Shown here in pieces: positions 20,491-32,446 of a stretch of DNA of 64,000 nucleotides; positions within the stretch are counted from its first letter, which is position 1, and every line of letters starts with the position of its first letter. The position numbers were made by a program, and so were the translations under genes. Location: the NCBI GenBank assembly GCA_031771865.1, contig JASISA010000041.1, forward strand, positions 1,302,001-1,366,000. The letters are read 5' to 3'. The notes beneath the pieces were generated by a model. That model was given only the letters and a program-made list of their open reading frames with translations. It was not told the origin of the DNA and searched no databases. The stretch comes from Nothophaeocryptopus gaeumannii. Its lineage: Eukaryota > Ascomycota > Dothideomycetes > Mycosphaerellales > Mycosphaerellaceae.

Positions 20491-21425
20491 ATGTCTACAG
20501 CAGCAGCAAAGAAGAAGCTTGTAGTGTGCGGCGGCAATGGATTCCTTGGAAGCAGAATATGCAAAGCTGCAGTAGCAAGAGACTGGGATGTAGTGTCAAT
20601 CAGGTATACCCAAGCTACAGGCGCAAGTCCAAACCCAAAGCTAACTTCTACTGCAGTCGATCAGGCGAACCGAATTGGCCTTCCGTTTCCTCACCTACAT
20701 CTCCCCCTCCGTGGTCCAAATCCGTGACATGGCGATCCGCGAACATCCTCCACCCCGAAACATACACATCCTCCCTCGAAGGCGCGTCCGCGGTGGTGCA
20801 CTCAATGGGAATTCTCCTCGAAGCAGACTACAAAGGCGTACTCACAGGGAAAGAGTCTCCAATAGCAGGCCTACGAAGAGCTTTTTCCGCAAACAAGCAA
20901 GGCGCAAATACGAATCCCATGCAACGGCAAGCGGGACAGCAGATCGAGCCGGGGGAGAAAGATGGACAATTGACATACGAGTTGATGAATCGAGACAGCG
21001 CGATTGTGCTGGCAAGAGAAGCGAATGAGGCGGGAGTGAAGAGCTTTGGATACATCTCGGCTGCAGCTGGCGCTCCCATTCTGCCTGGCAGATACATCAG
21101 CACGAAGAGGGAGGCAGAGAGCACAATTTCAAGCGAGTTTCCGAGAATGAGAAGCCTATTTATTAGACCAGGCTTCTTGTTTGACTCAAGTCGGACATTT
21201 ACAGTGCCAATGGCAGCTGTAACATATGGCGGGTTCATCGCGAATTCGCTGACTGGAGGCAACCTCACCTGGCTCATTGGGGCAGGCGGGGCGAAACCGC
21301 TCAAGGCGGACCTGGTGGCTGAAGCAGTGGTGGAAGGACTGGCAGATGACAACGTAAAGGGCCCAGTGGAAGTGAAGGAGATTGAAGAGCTAGCGAACCG
21401 AGCCTGGAGAAGAGGAATGCTCTGA
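20491..21425 (+). CDS. COQ11: COQ11-like atypical short-chain dehydrogenase, mitochondrial
   Basis: Exons 20491-20603 and 20657-21425 flank a 53-bp GT-AG intron, giving 293 residues. The N-terminal Rossmann motif VVCGGNGFLGSRICKAA (residues 11-27) is followed, after splicing, by ISRSGEP, typical of the yeast YLR290C/Coq11 and NDUFA9-like family. VVHSMGILLEADYKGV is another family block. The catalytic YXXXK pair is replaced by a YISTKREAE segment, as in atypical SDRs. The yeast protein is associated with the coenzyme Q synthome in mitochondria (established). A function here is inferred by family only. Confidence 0.8.
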
Positions 21426-21610
21426 GCAATGTCCTCTGAAGATTGTACGATATTGGAAGCGTTTGAGCGAGACTGTCCCAAGACTCGGCTCTGTTCATAA
21501 TACCAAAATCTGATCTAATATATGTATCCAAGTGCTGTTCTTCCAGGTACGCAAGGGGTATCTTCAGCCATCAGTCCCTTAACTCCTTCAACTCCATTGC
21601 TAAGCGCTGC

Positions 21611-22837
21611 TCAGTCAACATCATATCGATCCTGCTTCGTAGATGTCTCACGAAGTAGCCTGTCAATCTCATCAACACCATCATTCGTCTCCGAAGACAT
21701 GGCATTCGCCATAGCATGGTGGTCGCCTGGGTGGAGCTGCATGCCGCTTGGTGCAGATGAGTGTGTCACATTGCCACTGTGTTGATGCTCAGGTGCATCC
21801 AAGAAGTCGTCATCGTCATCCTCGTGCTTATCGTCCCCATGGTCATGCTCGGCTCCAGTAGCAGCTACGCCCACTAAACCAGTACCCTCCTCAGCCTCCG
21901 CACCAGCCTGCGCCTGCTCTTCATCCTCCCTCATAGCCTGCTGCAACTTCTGCCCCCAAAGCAACGTAAAGTTCACATTAAAATAAACATCCCCCGTCTC
22001 CCTATTCTTGAACACATATCTCAAACAATGCGTTTTCTCCCCAATATACTTAATCACCTTCAACGAAAACCCGGGCAACTTCAGCGCAAAATTCGCAAAA
22101 TCCAAATATGGATTGTAAAAATCGCCTTGATACAATCTCCCTTTTTCAAAAACGAACTTCTCCCGATTCTCTTTACTCAGGAAGAATTTCCTCCTCTTTT
22201 CGTTATTCGCAGGTAGACCAAGTTTCTCCCTTACGTCTTGTCCACTCCCATCACCCCCTTCACTCATCACACCCGGAGCAGGAAAATACTCCCCTTGCTT
22301 CACCAAATCTCCTATTCGAAGCGCGAACCAGCATGATACGCTAGGCCCATAAAGCCAAGGCTCATCCGCATAAACATCACAGCTCAACCCAGGATCGATG
22401 AATTCCTTGACAATCCGAAACGCCGTATTGAACCCCGGCGGCAAGCGATCCCTCACAGGATGGTCTAGATCATTTCCCCAAACGCTCCCTTCAGAGGGTA
22501 TATCCACTTTCGGCACGAAGCTAAATCCCAACGAATATTGATCTCGCTCGTGCAGAGGGTGATCAAAGTATGCAGGACAAGTTGAAGGGGACCCTGAGGG
22601 AAGTCCACGGAATCCCTTAACGCGGACGCTGATCTTGGCGCGTAAAAAGTCATTTTCGACGAAGGTGGAGGATTCGGTATTGACTTTGATGGGTTTGTGG
22701 AGAGTTTGATCATAGCTTGGCCCTGCGGTGACGAGGAGTTTGTATTGTTCTGCTTCTTCCGCGGTGGCGGAGTCGGTGGTGCTCGGACGGGAGGCAGAGG
22801 CTGCTTTCGCAACCTTGGATTTGAGTGCGGAGGCCAT
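21611..22837 (-). CDS. DUF1769 family protein
   Basis: This is an intronless 408-residue frame. The central part (about residues 70-300) matches the fungal DUF1769 family: an N-terminal FRGLPSGSP segment, SLGFSFVPK, a PPGFNTAFRIVKEFIDPGL block and the C-terminal KTHCLRYVFKNRETGDVYF. The role of the family is not established. The last about 100 residues are low-complexity and acidic, with a His/Asp-rich stretch near residues 335-365 that might bind metal. No signal peptide or membrane helix is seen. It is convergent with the COQ11-like gene, 185 bp away. Confidence 0.8.
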   Translation of the reverse strand: MASALKSKVAKAASASRPSTTDSATAEEAEQYKLLVTAGPSYDQTLHKPIKVNTESSTFVENDFLRAKISVRVKGFRGLPSGSPSTCPAYFDHPLHERDQYSLGFSFVPKVDIPSEGSVWGNDLDHPVRDRLPPGFNTAFRIVKEFIDPGLSCDVYADEPWLYGPSVSCWFALRIGDLVKQGEYFPAPGVMSEGGDGSGQDVREKLGLPANNEKRRKFFLSKENREKFVFEKGRLYQGDFYNPYLDFANFALKLPGFSLKVIKYIGEKTHCLRYVFKNRETGDVYFNVNFTLLWGQKLQQAMREDEEQAQAGAEAEEGTGLVGVAATGAEHDHGDDKHEDDDDDFLDAPEHQHSGNVTHSSAPSGMQLHPGDHHAMANAMSSETNDGVDEIDRLLRETSTKQDRYDVD

Positions 22838-25512
22838 ATGGAGATGCGGTCCTGTTCATCAGTGCGTGATGTTGCTGTAGGTCTGTATCATATCGTGATG
22901 AAAAACTTGTTTCGGATTTGCCTTGGTTTTCTCCGTGTGATGTTGATGTGTTGCATAGAAGGGTGGTGACGTAAGCGTCTTAGGCTCAACGCTACAAGCA
23001 GTCAAGCACGTGAAAATGGTAGAGGGCATGGTAGCCGGCAGCCGGTCGACCAACCGATAATGCCATTGCGTACTATGCTTCGTAGTCTTCCGCAAAAGTA
23101 CATCGGCGTATCTCGAAGTGAGACCTCAGAAGTCATTGAGGTGCATTGATCCAAATAGGTGCTCGCACGATGATATTGCTCGCATCCGCAGCGAGCGCAG
23201 ATAGCGGTGAGATGAGCAAACGACTCAACATATGCTGAAGGATCAAACAGGTATCTCCACAGGTGCCAAGAGCTCAATCGATGCAAATGGTTTCTAGCAC
23301 TTCCCGTACTGGTCTATCGCTGAGCCGCATCTGTCCTCGTAAAGACTCGAACTCACCTCGAGTTTGACATCATCTGAATGAGGTTGCGGTGCCGTTTCAG
23401 TGCCGATGATCAGTTCTGGCCCAGCTGCTGCAGACCAAGGTGTCCGTTCAACTGAACGCCAGCTGAGACACCCAAGCAGCACTCCCTCACCTGAGCCCTG
23501 AATAACGACTGGATCCATCCTGTCGGATCGCGTTCTTGTACGCTCTAGACGGCCAAGCGCACACGCTCTTGTAGGGCAGTCGTCGACAGAGGGTGGCGAG
23601 ACGAATGTGACCTCTCGATACGATCCAGATGCCGTTCATAGCTGTGATTCACAGCGCAGCACATGTGCCACACTGCATGTCAATCTCCGCAAGCTTACTC
23701 ACTATGCCGAGGGTAACCAAACGCCCCTATGTTCAAGTTACCATTAGATGAGAACCAATGCTTGGGGAGGTTTTCTCGGGCATGAACTGGCCAGAAGCGA
23801 CACGAAGGGTCTCATCATACGCATTGGACTTCTGACGACGTCGAGTACGAGTGTCGTGGGGCAGAAGTGCCTCAGATGTCTCCTCGCTTCCTGTTCTCAT
23901 GCTTTCAAAAACACGATGGCAGGAGACCGCGAGGCCAACATGCAAAGTATCGGGAAGAGACGCGAATGTGGACCTGGGTATGCCGTCTTGTCTCCTGTCA
24001 GAACTGGACCGTTGGTACGTCGGTCGATTCGTCAGGTGTTCGATAGGCGTACTTCGTGATCGGCTTCCCGGACAAGTTTCGATCACTCGACTGTCACACA
24101 GGTCACCCGAGACGACCTCTTCAGCACAAAAGGTAAGTGAGCCTGGGTGCTGCCTGTATCATGCATGCTCTGGCGTCTTGTAAGCCACTGACTCTCCACA
24201 AGTGATCGCCGGTGGAGAAGCAGAATGATGAAACTTGCGGCAGCTCTCCCCGGACCGGAACTGCTGGCCAACTTTTTCACGAGACTTTGCCAGGACCAAG
24301 CAGTCACTCGGAAGTTGTGCCGGCTCATGATCTCCTTCCGAATTGGTCCAATTGTCCGGCCCAAAAGTGCTACAGAGATAGAGATCCAGCGAAGGTCAAA
24401 GGCAGACGCCACGCCAATGACCAGATTGGGGCGAGGCATCAACCCTTGGTCGTATCTTGTATGGGTTTGCTTGAACTCACACCGCTTGAATAGGACAGGC
24501 GTCGACAGTCTGGACCGCAGTTTCTCGACTAGCCGCATACTATGAGTGGGAAGATGGATTGCAATTGTCGCCAAAGCTCGCCGTCGACAATGGTGACACA
24601 AGTATAGCGCGCTGGTAAAGTCATAACGCGTCTGTTAGGCTTTCGGCAAATATGAAGCAGTGGCAGAGACCAAGGAAGGCGGCTGCAGCGTCCATGTGGG
24701 AAGATCCAGGCGCACAATCTGGGAAGCTGACTTGATGGCAAGGCGGCCCATGTTGACAAGCATCGGCTGTCATCGCGCTCAGCCACATACGAAAGGCGAC
24801 AGATGGCGGTGTTGTGAGCAGAGGTTGTGAGTCCTACGCTGCTGGTGAAGGCGCGTGGTTGTGTCAGGTTGAGGCGAGCAGGGCAGGCCAGGCCAACAGC
24901 CGCAGAAGGGAAAATGCGGTCCAAATTTAGGTTCATGGCCCGCACGTGCTTACAGCACGGCTTACCGAGCCGATCGTGTCTTAGCGTCCTTTTCATTCCG
25001 ACTGCCGAGCTCACTTCGAACCTGTCTCCTCTCGAACAGAGAAGACGACGACGACGACGACGACGACGATGACACCAAGCTATGCTCTCGTACGTCTTTT
25101 CACGCACGTTCTTTGTATCATCTCCGGACATAAATCACCGTAAGTGAAAGTTCGTCGCATAAGAAAGGCGACTCTTGCGCGTCCACTTTATCTTAGTCCT
25201 AGTGTTGTCGCTGACGACGCAAGAGCGGCAACACGATGCAGGAAGCCTCACACTCCATTGCACTGCCCTCTGGAGACAAGATGGTGAGGTAAGAGCCAGA
25301 CACGTCCGCTATGTCTGAGGCAGGTGTCTTCGAATTCTTACTTCCTGTTTATCATCTTTTCTACGTCTTTTCCTCTCCAGTATACTTTCTCTGCAGTACA
25401 TATTTGCTGATATTCGACTTCTTTGGTCCCACACATTCGCTTGGAGGCTACGGCAACGACTGCAGCTGTACAGCGCTTTCGATTGGCAGGACGTTCGAAT
25501 TGCACAGTCATC
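22838..25512. other. 2.7-kb region without a recognised gene, with a (GAC)n tract
   Basis: Frames up to 200 codons exist, for example minus 25131-24529 and 24601-24083, but none has a motif, a clear start context or splice sites that join into a known family. At 25044-25067 the triplet GAC is repeated eight times, followed by GATGAC. The last 200 bp form the pyrimidine-rich leader of the PLC-like gene. A small lineage-specific gene with introns cannot be excluded. Confidence 0.4.
25044..25067. repeat. Microsatellite (GAC)8
   Basis: Eight perfect GAC triplets in the region upstream of the PLC-like gene. It would be a convenient polymorphic marker and is probably non-coding. Confidence 0.85.
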
Positions 25513-26589
25513 ATGTTTTGGAAAGCTTTATCGACTCTGGTATTTGCGGCGACAAGTCTGCGAACAGTGTCAGCACAAAACTCTTCGAGGGCCTGCAATA
25601 ACAGCCCTGATCTATGTTCCCGACACTACAACAACGTCACTTATCTTGGAGCACACGACGCGCCTTTCTTGAGAGATTCGTCCACACAATACTCTACTTC
25701 CGGCAATCAATTCTATAACACTACTCGTCAGCTTTCGGCAGGTGTCCGTCTTGTGACAGCCCAAGTACAAACCAACAATGACACCAGCGCGCTACATGTA
25801 TGCCACACGGACTGTTCATTGTTGGACGCCGGGACACTAGAGAGCTGGTTGTCGGAAATCAAGAGCTGGATGGATAACAATCCGAACGACATCGTAACAA
25901 TTCTACTCGTGAACGGTGCAGATGCGAGCGCCAGTGACCTAGCTTCGGCGTACACTTCATCTGGTCTGGACCAGTACGCCTACACTCCGTCATTTTCTTC
26001 GGCATCCAGCGAGTGGCCAACACTGCACACCCTCATCAGCAACGGCACTCGAGCGGTGAACTTTGTTGCAACTCTGAACGACAACTCCGCGGCACCCTAC
26101 CTTCTCAACGAATTCACCTACATCGTCGAGAACAGTTACGAGAACTCGGAGCCGTCGGACTTTTCCTGTGCAGTTGACCGACCCTCGAGTCTTGCGAACC
26201 AGACGTCCTCTGCAATCTCGCAAGGATACATGACTCTGATGAACCACTTCCTTTACGAAGATCAGCTGTTCGGAATCCAGACACCTAATGAGTCGTACGT
26301 GGAAACGACGAACGCGCCAAGCGGTGGAATTGGAAACCTAGGAACCAGTGCGAGGACGTGCGCAGCGCAATATGGGAAGGCACCAACATTTCTCCTTGTC
26401 GACTTCGCCAACACTGGTTCTGCAATCAACACGGCAGACAGCATGAATGAGTTGTCTTCCACAACCGGTCGAACCGTCCTCCCCAGCGGCATCCCTTCTG
26501 AGAGTTCTGGTGGTAGGATTTCGATCTCAAGGACATCGACAGTATATTTCGGCCTCAGTACGGCCTTGCTTGCAGCGTTACTTTTGTAA
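25513..26589 (+). CDS. Secreted, probably GPI-anchored PLC-like phosphodiesterase
   Basis: A 358-residue protein results if the Met at 25513 is used; it opens a clear signal peptide (about residues 1-21, ending TVSA). The mature part begins with a Cys-rich NNSPDLCSRHYNNVTYLGAHDAPF block, which corresponds to the N-terminal part of the PI-PLC X-like TIM barrel, and CHTDCSLLDAG follows. There are many N-glycosylation sequons (NVT, NTT, NDT, NGT). The C-terminus is Ser/Gly-rich followed by about 18 hydrophobic residues, the layout of a GPI-attachment signal. Family members are cell-wall or surface proteins whose substrates are unclear. The longer frame from 25423 would bury the signal peptide, so it was not used. 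Confidence 0.8.
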   Translation: MFWKALSTLVFAATSLRTVSAQNSSRACNNSPDLCSRHYNNVTYLGAHDAPFLRDSSTQYSTSGNQFYNTTRQLSAGVRLVTAQVQTNNDTSALHVCHTDCSLLDAGTLESWLSEIKSWMDNNPNDIVTILLVNGADASASDLASAYTSSGLDQYAYTPSFSSASSEWPTLHTLISNGTRAVNFVATLNDNSAAPYLLNEFTYIVENSYENSEPSDFSCAVDRPSSLANQTSSAISQGYMTLMNHFLYEDQLFGIQTPNESYVETTNAPSGGIGNLGTSARTCAAQYGKAPTFLLVDFANTGSAINTADSMNELSSTTGRTVLPSGIPSESSGGRISISRTSTVYFGLSTALLAALLL

Positions 26590-29157
26590 GACATATGGCA
26601 TGTTTCGTGTGGTTACCTGTCAGCATGTTACGGCCTCATGATGACGAGAAAATGATTGGTATGTTTTGCAAAGCAATGGGTGTTTGGTACCTTGGTGTTG
26701 GCACTGCAAATTGTCGGTCAGCAGAGCAAGCTGCGGCCTTAGACTTCAGATTGTAGCGAGAGTGCTGTGTGGCGCACAGACAATTGTATGGTAGCATGGA
26801 AACATGAAGAATTCGAAGCCCATAGGTGCCATTGGATCCAGAAACCGGGGTGGTGTCTTGTCAGGAGAAGGAGGGTGTCCTTTCAATAGTGCACAAGTCT
26901 AGACCGCCATGATTGCAAGACGTTTAAACAGTCGCTGTGATACCTGCGTGAGTTCTGATAGTTCAGACCTGATCCAGGCGGTCGATGACTGGTCTCGTGA
27001 GTTGCACCGCTTCTGTAGCCGGTCTATCGGGCGCTTGCTGCTCGCAGAGTGAGGCTCAAGACCAAATGGGCGCTTCTGTCATTGCGTACAACACTCGTAA
27101 AGGGCATTATTCGGTGACACCTGTTTGAGTGACCAGAGACAGTCATTGGATACGACATCTGTCGCCATGATGGGTCTAAGGGCCCTCGTCGAGCCGTGCA
27201 GAACGCCTTGCTCCTTGCGACACCGCGACGTAACATTACCTCATGCTCGTCGACCAAGTCGACGTGAATGACAAGGGGCGACGTGTGACAACGTTGAGGC
27301 GAGTGGGGCGAGTGGGAGTACAAGCTGGGTACGAGCTCCAGAGCCGCGATAGTGGTAGCCGGTGAGAACCAGTCGGGTAGAAGAAGGTATTCTGCGCGCA
27401 TCTCAACCTGGTTCTCGGGCTTTCAATGATCTTGTGACAACCTGGGGGAGAGTTCGTCCGAACCAAGATGACCGATGGCCGTGCCCTGCGACCCGCGCCG
27501 ATGGATGTCGTCTGCATGCCGCCAGGCGTAGGATAGATTAAGTCAATTATCGTTGCACATTTCCTGTGGTTGACTTGAGCAAAAGCAGTATACGCACCAT
27601 TCGATATCGGAGCGCTTGCGGATTCTGCATCTGAAGTCCATGCTCAACCTGGTTGATCCCGCGTACTTGCCAATATCCGGGAATGCACATCAAGCTGTTG
27701 CAGTAGCAGGATTGTACCGCATCGCACATGACGTGCAATATATGCGTAATTGCCAGACGAGTTAATTGCTGGGCAGCAAAGCAGATGAAGCCTTTTCAGC
27801 CACTTTTTTCACGACATAATCGAGCGGTAGCATTCTCGCACCCAGAGAGCGGGAAGCTAGGTATGCAATTGTCGCATTCCGTAGATGCTCGGTCGAGCTC
27901 CTGTTGGACGCTGCGGTTGCGGAATGGATCCAGCCGGGCGTCGTGTTGGATTCCTGTGCTCGCAAGACTGGGAGGCGGCCTCGTGACTAAGGTGATAGTG
28001 GTGACCTGCCAGAGATCCGCCAAGAGACGCATCGCCGTAAAGTCGATCAGTGCACACAGGCACGCAGCCTGCCACGTTCAGCCAGCCGGCGCAGGGAGGC
28101 GAGCGAATTCCCCAGGCCATGGACAAAAGGGCGATGGTGCGTGCGGACAGAACGCGCAAGTAGCCATGGCTCCATCTCCATCTTGACCCGTTTCCTCGAT
28201 CTTGATAAGGCTTGGTGCAGCGTCCGACCTAGGTACCCACTGTTGGCGAACTGTCCGTGGTGTTGAGAGTGCAACGCCAAACACCCTTGCTGCCAATCAA
28301 TAGATGGCGATGAACGACAGGCCAGCGTCACGCGTGGCAGCACAAGGCCGCACTGCACCTCGAGATGACCGTCCAAGATCACCATTTGCAAGGTGGACAT
28401 GGACATACCGCATGTGCTATGAGGGTGCGCTGCATGCTCGCCGGTGCGGGTCGCATTCCTGCCCAATCGCCTGGCGCCGTCCGACACCTCTCTATTGGCT
28501 CCCGGGCTGTCAGGCACGCGCTGTGTCCTGTCAACAGCATTAGTGCCGCGTCGTGCGAATTGTGCACTTTGGCGCGGCCTCGCAATTCTCCGCGGCGAAC
28601 AGAGACATGGGTGGGAGGTAGTAAGGCCATCTTAATAAGTAGCAGACTGCGAAGAGAGAGGGTGGGTGTAGAGTCTGGGCGAGAGGCAGAGAGCACCGCG
28701 CAACCCATGCGACCCCTGGTCTGCAATCGTACACGCGTGGTCGTGCAGGAACTTCAGGAAGCGAGTGAACCCTGCCAAAGTGTCAAACTCGCGCTGCCAT
28801 CCCGATGAGCAGCTCACATGTCACCGCCGGCGTGTGTGGCCCAGAGGCGGCGTGTGGATACGCGGCGTTATTGTTAGAGTGGAACAGACAGCGCGCGGTG
28901 GTGACGGCCGGCGCCAGCACGATTGCTGCGGTGGGGTTCGAGCGCACGCTGCTGGGGCTGCTGCTGTGTAATGCTTGCCGCCGTCGCCGCCGCCACCACG
29001 TACTATACAGTAGAGATGAGTGCGTGAGTCGGAGGGCTCGAGAGTGCTGTGGGTTCTGGGCTATGGTGCAGGCGAGAGGGGGGCGGCTGTGGGATGTCGG
29101 ATGACCACAACACGCCGCGCCGACAACCCGGGTCGCCATCACTGTGCCCACTGCCCA

Positions 29158-29185
29158 CTGCCATCTGCCATCTGCCATCTGCCAT
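29158..29185. repeat. Short tandem repeat, CTGCCAT x4
   Basis: Four perfect copies of a 7-bp unit in the GC-rich gene-free region. This is likely a replication-slippage minisatellite; no function is apparent. Confidence 0.8.
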
Positions 29186-29318
29186 CGAGGTTCGGCTCTC
29201 GGCTCAAGCGTGGTGCGAGCTGTGCAAGGGTGTCTCTGGTGGGGCAGTATTCTAGCAGGAGCAGGCCTCGAGTGGAATCGAGTTTGCAGGCATCTCCGGC
29301 CTCATCGCGCGCGCGGTG

Positions 29319-29340
29319 GATGTCGATGTCGATGTCGATG
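29319..29340. repeat. Short tandem repeat, GATGTC x3.7
   Basis: Three full copies plus a partial copy of a 6-bp unit, about 130 bp after the CTGCCAT repeat. No function is apparent. Confidence 0.75.
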
Positions 29341-30915
29341 TGGGCAGCCATGTCACAGAGTCGTAGTCGATCATCATCAACCTGCAACACGCGGCATCGT
29401 CGGCGCCGTTCCATGTCCTGCAGCTGCGTGTTATTCACCGCCGATGAGGGGAGGTGGGAGCCGTCTCGTTGCCTCAATATTGGTGCCTGTTAAGCAAACC
29501 CCATCCAGACGAAACGTGCCGTGTACTCGGCGCGCCGTGTCTCCCTGCCGGCACGACCGCTGGTTGGACGGCGGTGCCGAATGCTGCGAGTCAATGACAG
29601 GTCGCAGCCTACAGTATGTATGTACGGGTGTGGGCCGCCGAGGAGAGAGGGGAGAGACGGCGGCTCCTTCAGCCAGCCGGCCACGACGGCCTGCCACGAC
29701 CTGGAAGCACGCGCCAGTGACCAAGGCATATATCTTCCTAGTCTATCCCTTCGGTAGCGGCCGCCGTGATCGACGCGCATCGATGTCGTATACAATACGA
29801 CCGCCACGGCTTCTTGTTCTCCCTCCTCGCTCTCCACAGAGGCCTCGCAGCTGTCAGTCGAATAGAACTAAGGTTAGGCTCAAAGATTCGCCTGCGATGG
29901 ATCTAGCATCGCGCGCGAGAGACCGGGTATCGTGGTCTTGCGCGAACTGAGAATCGACCGGGGAGAGTCAAAAGCTCAGAGCCCGGCCCATGCCTCCATG
30001 ACACCGATATGGTAGTTCGTCCAATGCTCATGCAGCTCTGCAATGTCCCCAATTGCCTGCCCTGCTCGAGAGTGAGCCCAGCACAAGGTCAGACCGCCCA
30101 TTTGCTGCTCATCAGTGCCTTTTGCAATAGCCCAAATCGGAATGGCACCAGCGCAGAAGAGCCGTACGTATGGGAGCCCGAGCGTGTGTCAAAAAAACTC
30201 ACTACTCTGGTTCGGGAAACTCTGTATGACGCCTGGCCGCTGCGTGGCACAAGCGCCACGCGGGCCGTTTTGTTGAAGCTGGGAGCTGGGTCTGTCCGGC
30301 ATCAAGGGTAGGGTGCTCTACGCACGGGAGCGCAGGAGCCTGTCCATCGCAGTATCCTGGAAAGCTCTCATCCTAGCCTGCATCATTTGCGCAATGTTTC
30401 GTCGCCGCATGAGTGCTACGAGGAAGGTCCGTCTCACAGATCCTGATCACTTGCAGGACCCGCCCGCGAGTCCATGCAGGACGTGGACGCCAATACATCG
30501 GGTCTTGGTTCACTTACTTTCGATGCTCCTTGAGCAGGAGTCCTGTCCCGTCGCGTGTTCCTAGTCGCATCGCGCATAAGGATCATTAATAGTCACTTTC
30601 ACATAAGACCCTTCTCCTCCTTTACTATTAAGAGTCAGCGAGCCGCCAGCCGAGAATCGATCGCACCAACCTTAAGGTCGGAGACTCGAGGCTAAGTTGA
30701 ACGACTTGATCTCACTTCAAAAACTGCCACCAGCGCTCCTTCGTCCGTGGCCTCTTGTGGGATTTGTCAAGATTGCCGCACGTCACATTTGGGGCGAGGC
30801 TATTTTCTCTGCAACCTTCGACGGCGTTGATACATATCGACTCTGGATCAGCACGCACGCTATTGCAGCCTCCTGTCCTTCCTGCGCTTGCAGTTTTGAT
30901 CGAACCTCACTTCAA

Positions 30916-32446
30916 ATGCCGGATTCAGCCATGATGGACAGCCTCACCTTGACCGACGGTCAAGCATATCAACGACTTCCGTCGTATTACTACTCCAAGG
31001 AGCGACGGCATCGATCTCCTCGCTTGCCAACGCCAGAGACTTCCAGAAGTAGCAACGAAACTTTCGAAAGCCCATACGAGACTGCACAACCAGTCCGCGA
31101 CTTCCTGCAGCGCCCCGGTCTAGGAGACAGGAACATATCGTTGGGCATCCCGAATGGCGCTTCTCACTTTCGTCGCGATAGTCGGAATAGTTCAACACCT
31201 CACTCTCCCCCATATCGAGCCGCAGACATGCAGAAGCCATCTTTACCCCCACTCAAGACTGTCAGTAAACGTATAATCAGCTTCGGTCCATGTTGCTAAT
31301 ATGCTTCAGGTTTTGGGTGACAACATGTCCAGTCCTCCCAGAACGCCGAGTCCGCGTGTAAGCCCTATACAACCAGGACCACGAGAGCCATCATACATAA
31401 CATCGACCTTCAAGCCACCAGCACTGTATCCGAATAAGAAGCAGCGAATTGAGCCGGCCTTGCATTCAGCTCCTCCTCATCTGGGTGCGAGTAACGTTAG
31501 CCCACCCTTCCCACCTTCTTCAGTGCTTGCCCCGCGACCCAACGGAACTTCAGTGCGATCGAACGTCCCATTTCCTCCTATGGAGACGATTGAAGTTCGT
31601 CGAGCGAACATGCAGGCCATGACCGCTCCACACACAGCGACGAGCCCTCCGTGGGGCTCACAACACCTGAAAGCTTCAGATTCGCACGCTCATTTTGACA
31701 GCGCAGCCAGCCACTACCAAACACCAGAGCAGACACCTACGACGGGCATGCTTGAGCCATCTTTCCCAAGGTACTCGGGACCCGTCCAAGATCCATTTGC
31801 GAGGGAAATGCGTGACAGTTTTGCGCACACGGGCGAACGTCCCCGCTCGCGCCGGTCGTCTGCCAGTGAATACGGCATGTACCCTCAACGACACTACGAG
31901 CGTGAAGCACCTCGACTCTCTCCATATCCTCCAGGAGCACGCTACACCATACCGTTTAGAGATGGGTACCATTCTCGCGACAGCATCAGCTACGGGCGAC
32001 CAGAAGAGCACCAGTCTCGGCCCCTCAACGGATATCCCCCGCAGCATTATTACAGCAACGTGCCAGCGTTTTTCATGCCCAGTCACTATGAGTATCAACA
32101 CGGGAAGGCCCGTAAGAGAAGCAACCTCCCCAAACAGTCCACTGAGATCATGAAGACTTGGTTTGACCAGGTATGCAGACATTGCTGTAACGACTTACTC
32201 CGTCATCGCTAACGCGTACCAGAATATTGCGAATCCATATCCTAGCGAGGAGCAAAAGGCCATATTCTCGAACGTAAGTGACGTAATTTTTCCATATACC
32301 CAAGCTGGTTGCTAACTTGGAGTCAGGCGACGGGCATCAGCATGACACAGGTCAGCAATTGGTTCATCAACCATCGAAGACGTTGCCCTGAGCTGCGCGA
32401 TAAGCGAGAGAAGAGTCGCGGCGGAAGTCGTGATTGCGACTCATGA
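30916..32446 (+). CDS. TALE-class homeobox transcription factor
   Basis: Four exons (30916-31260, 31310-32170, 32223-32273, 32327-32446) with introns of 49, 52 and 53 bp give 458 residues. The homeodomain lies at the C-terminus, about residues 380-442. Exon 2 supplies RKRSNLPKQSTEIMKTWF, the 17-codon exon 3 supplies the loop with the three extra residues (NPYPSEEQK), and exon 4 supplies the recognition helix QVSNWFINHRRR. PYP in the loop and WFINHRRR define the TALE (homeobox-KN) class. The first 375 residues are Ser/Pro-rich and disordered, with many SP and TP sites. It is presumably a nuclear regulator of development or morphology; targets are unknown. Start 30916 is preferred because the open frame from 30697 reads as leader. 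Confidence 0.9.

Larger units (their letters stand above)
26590..30915. other. Long gene-free region upstream of the homeobox gene
   Basis: About 4.3 kb without a convincing gene. The stretch 27.9-29.9 kb is visibly GC-rich, so chance open frames of 100-270 codons occur on both strands and overlap each other. None carries a motif. Short tandem repeats are present: CTGCCAT four times at 29158-29185 and GATGTC about 3.7 times at 29319-29340. The last kilobase probably includes the promoter and a long leader of the TALE homeobox gene. A long non-coding transcript is possible but not shown. Confidence 0.45.

Noticed and set aside
22859..23518. Minus frames after the DUF1769 gene
   Set aside because: Short, without motif, and in the promoter region of the DUF1769 gene.
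24083..25131. Two minus-strand frames of 172 and 200 codons
   Set aside because: No motif, and no splice sites that join them into a family I recognise. They are kept only as a note under the gene-free interval.
27728..29950. Many 100-270-codon frames on both strands
   Set aside because: High GC content lowers stop frequency. The frames overlap each other and have Arg/Pro/Ser/Cys-rich translations with no conserved block.
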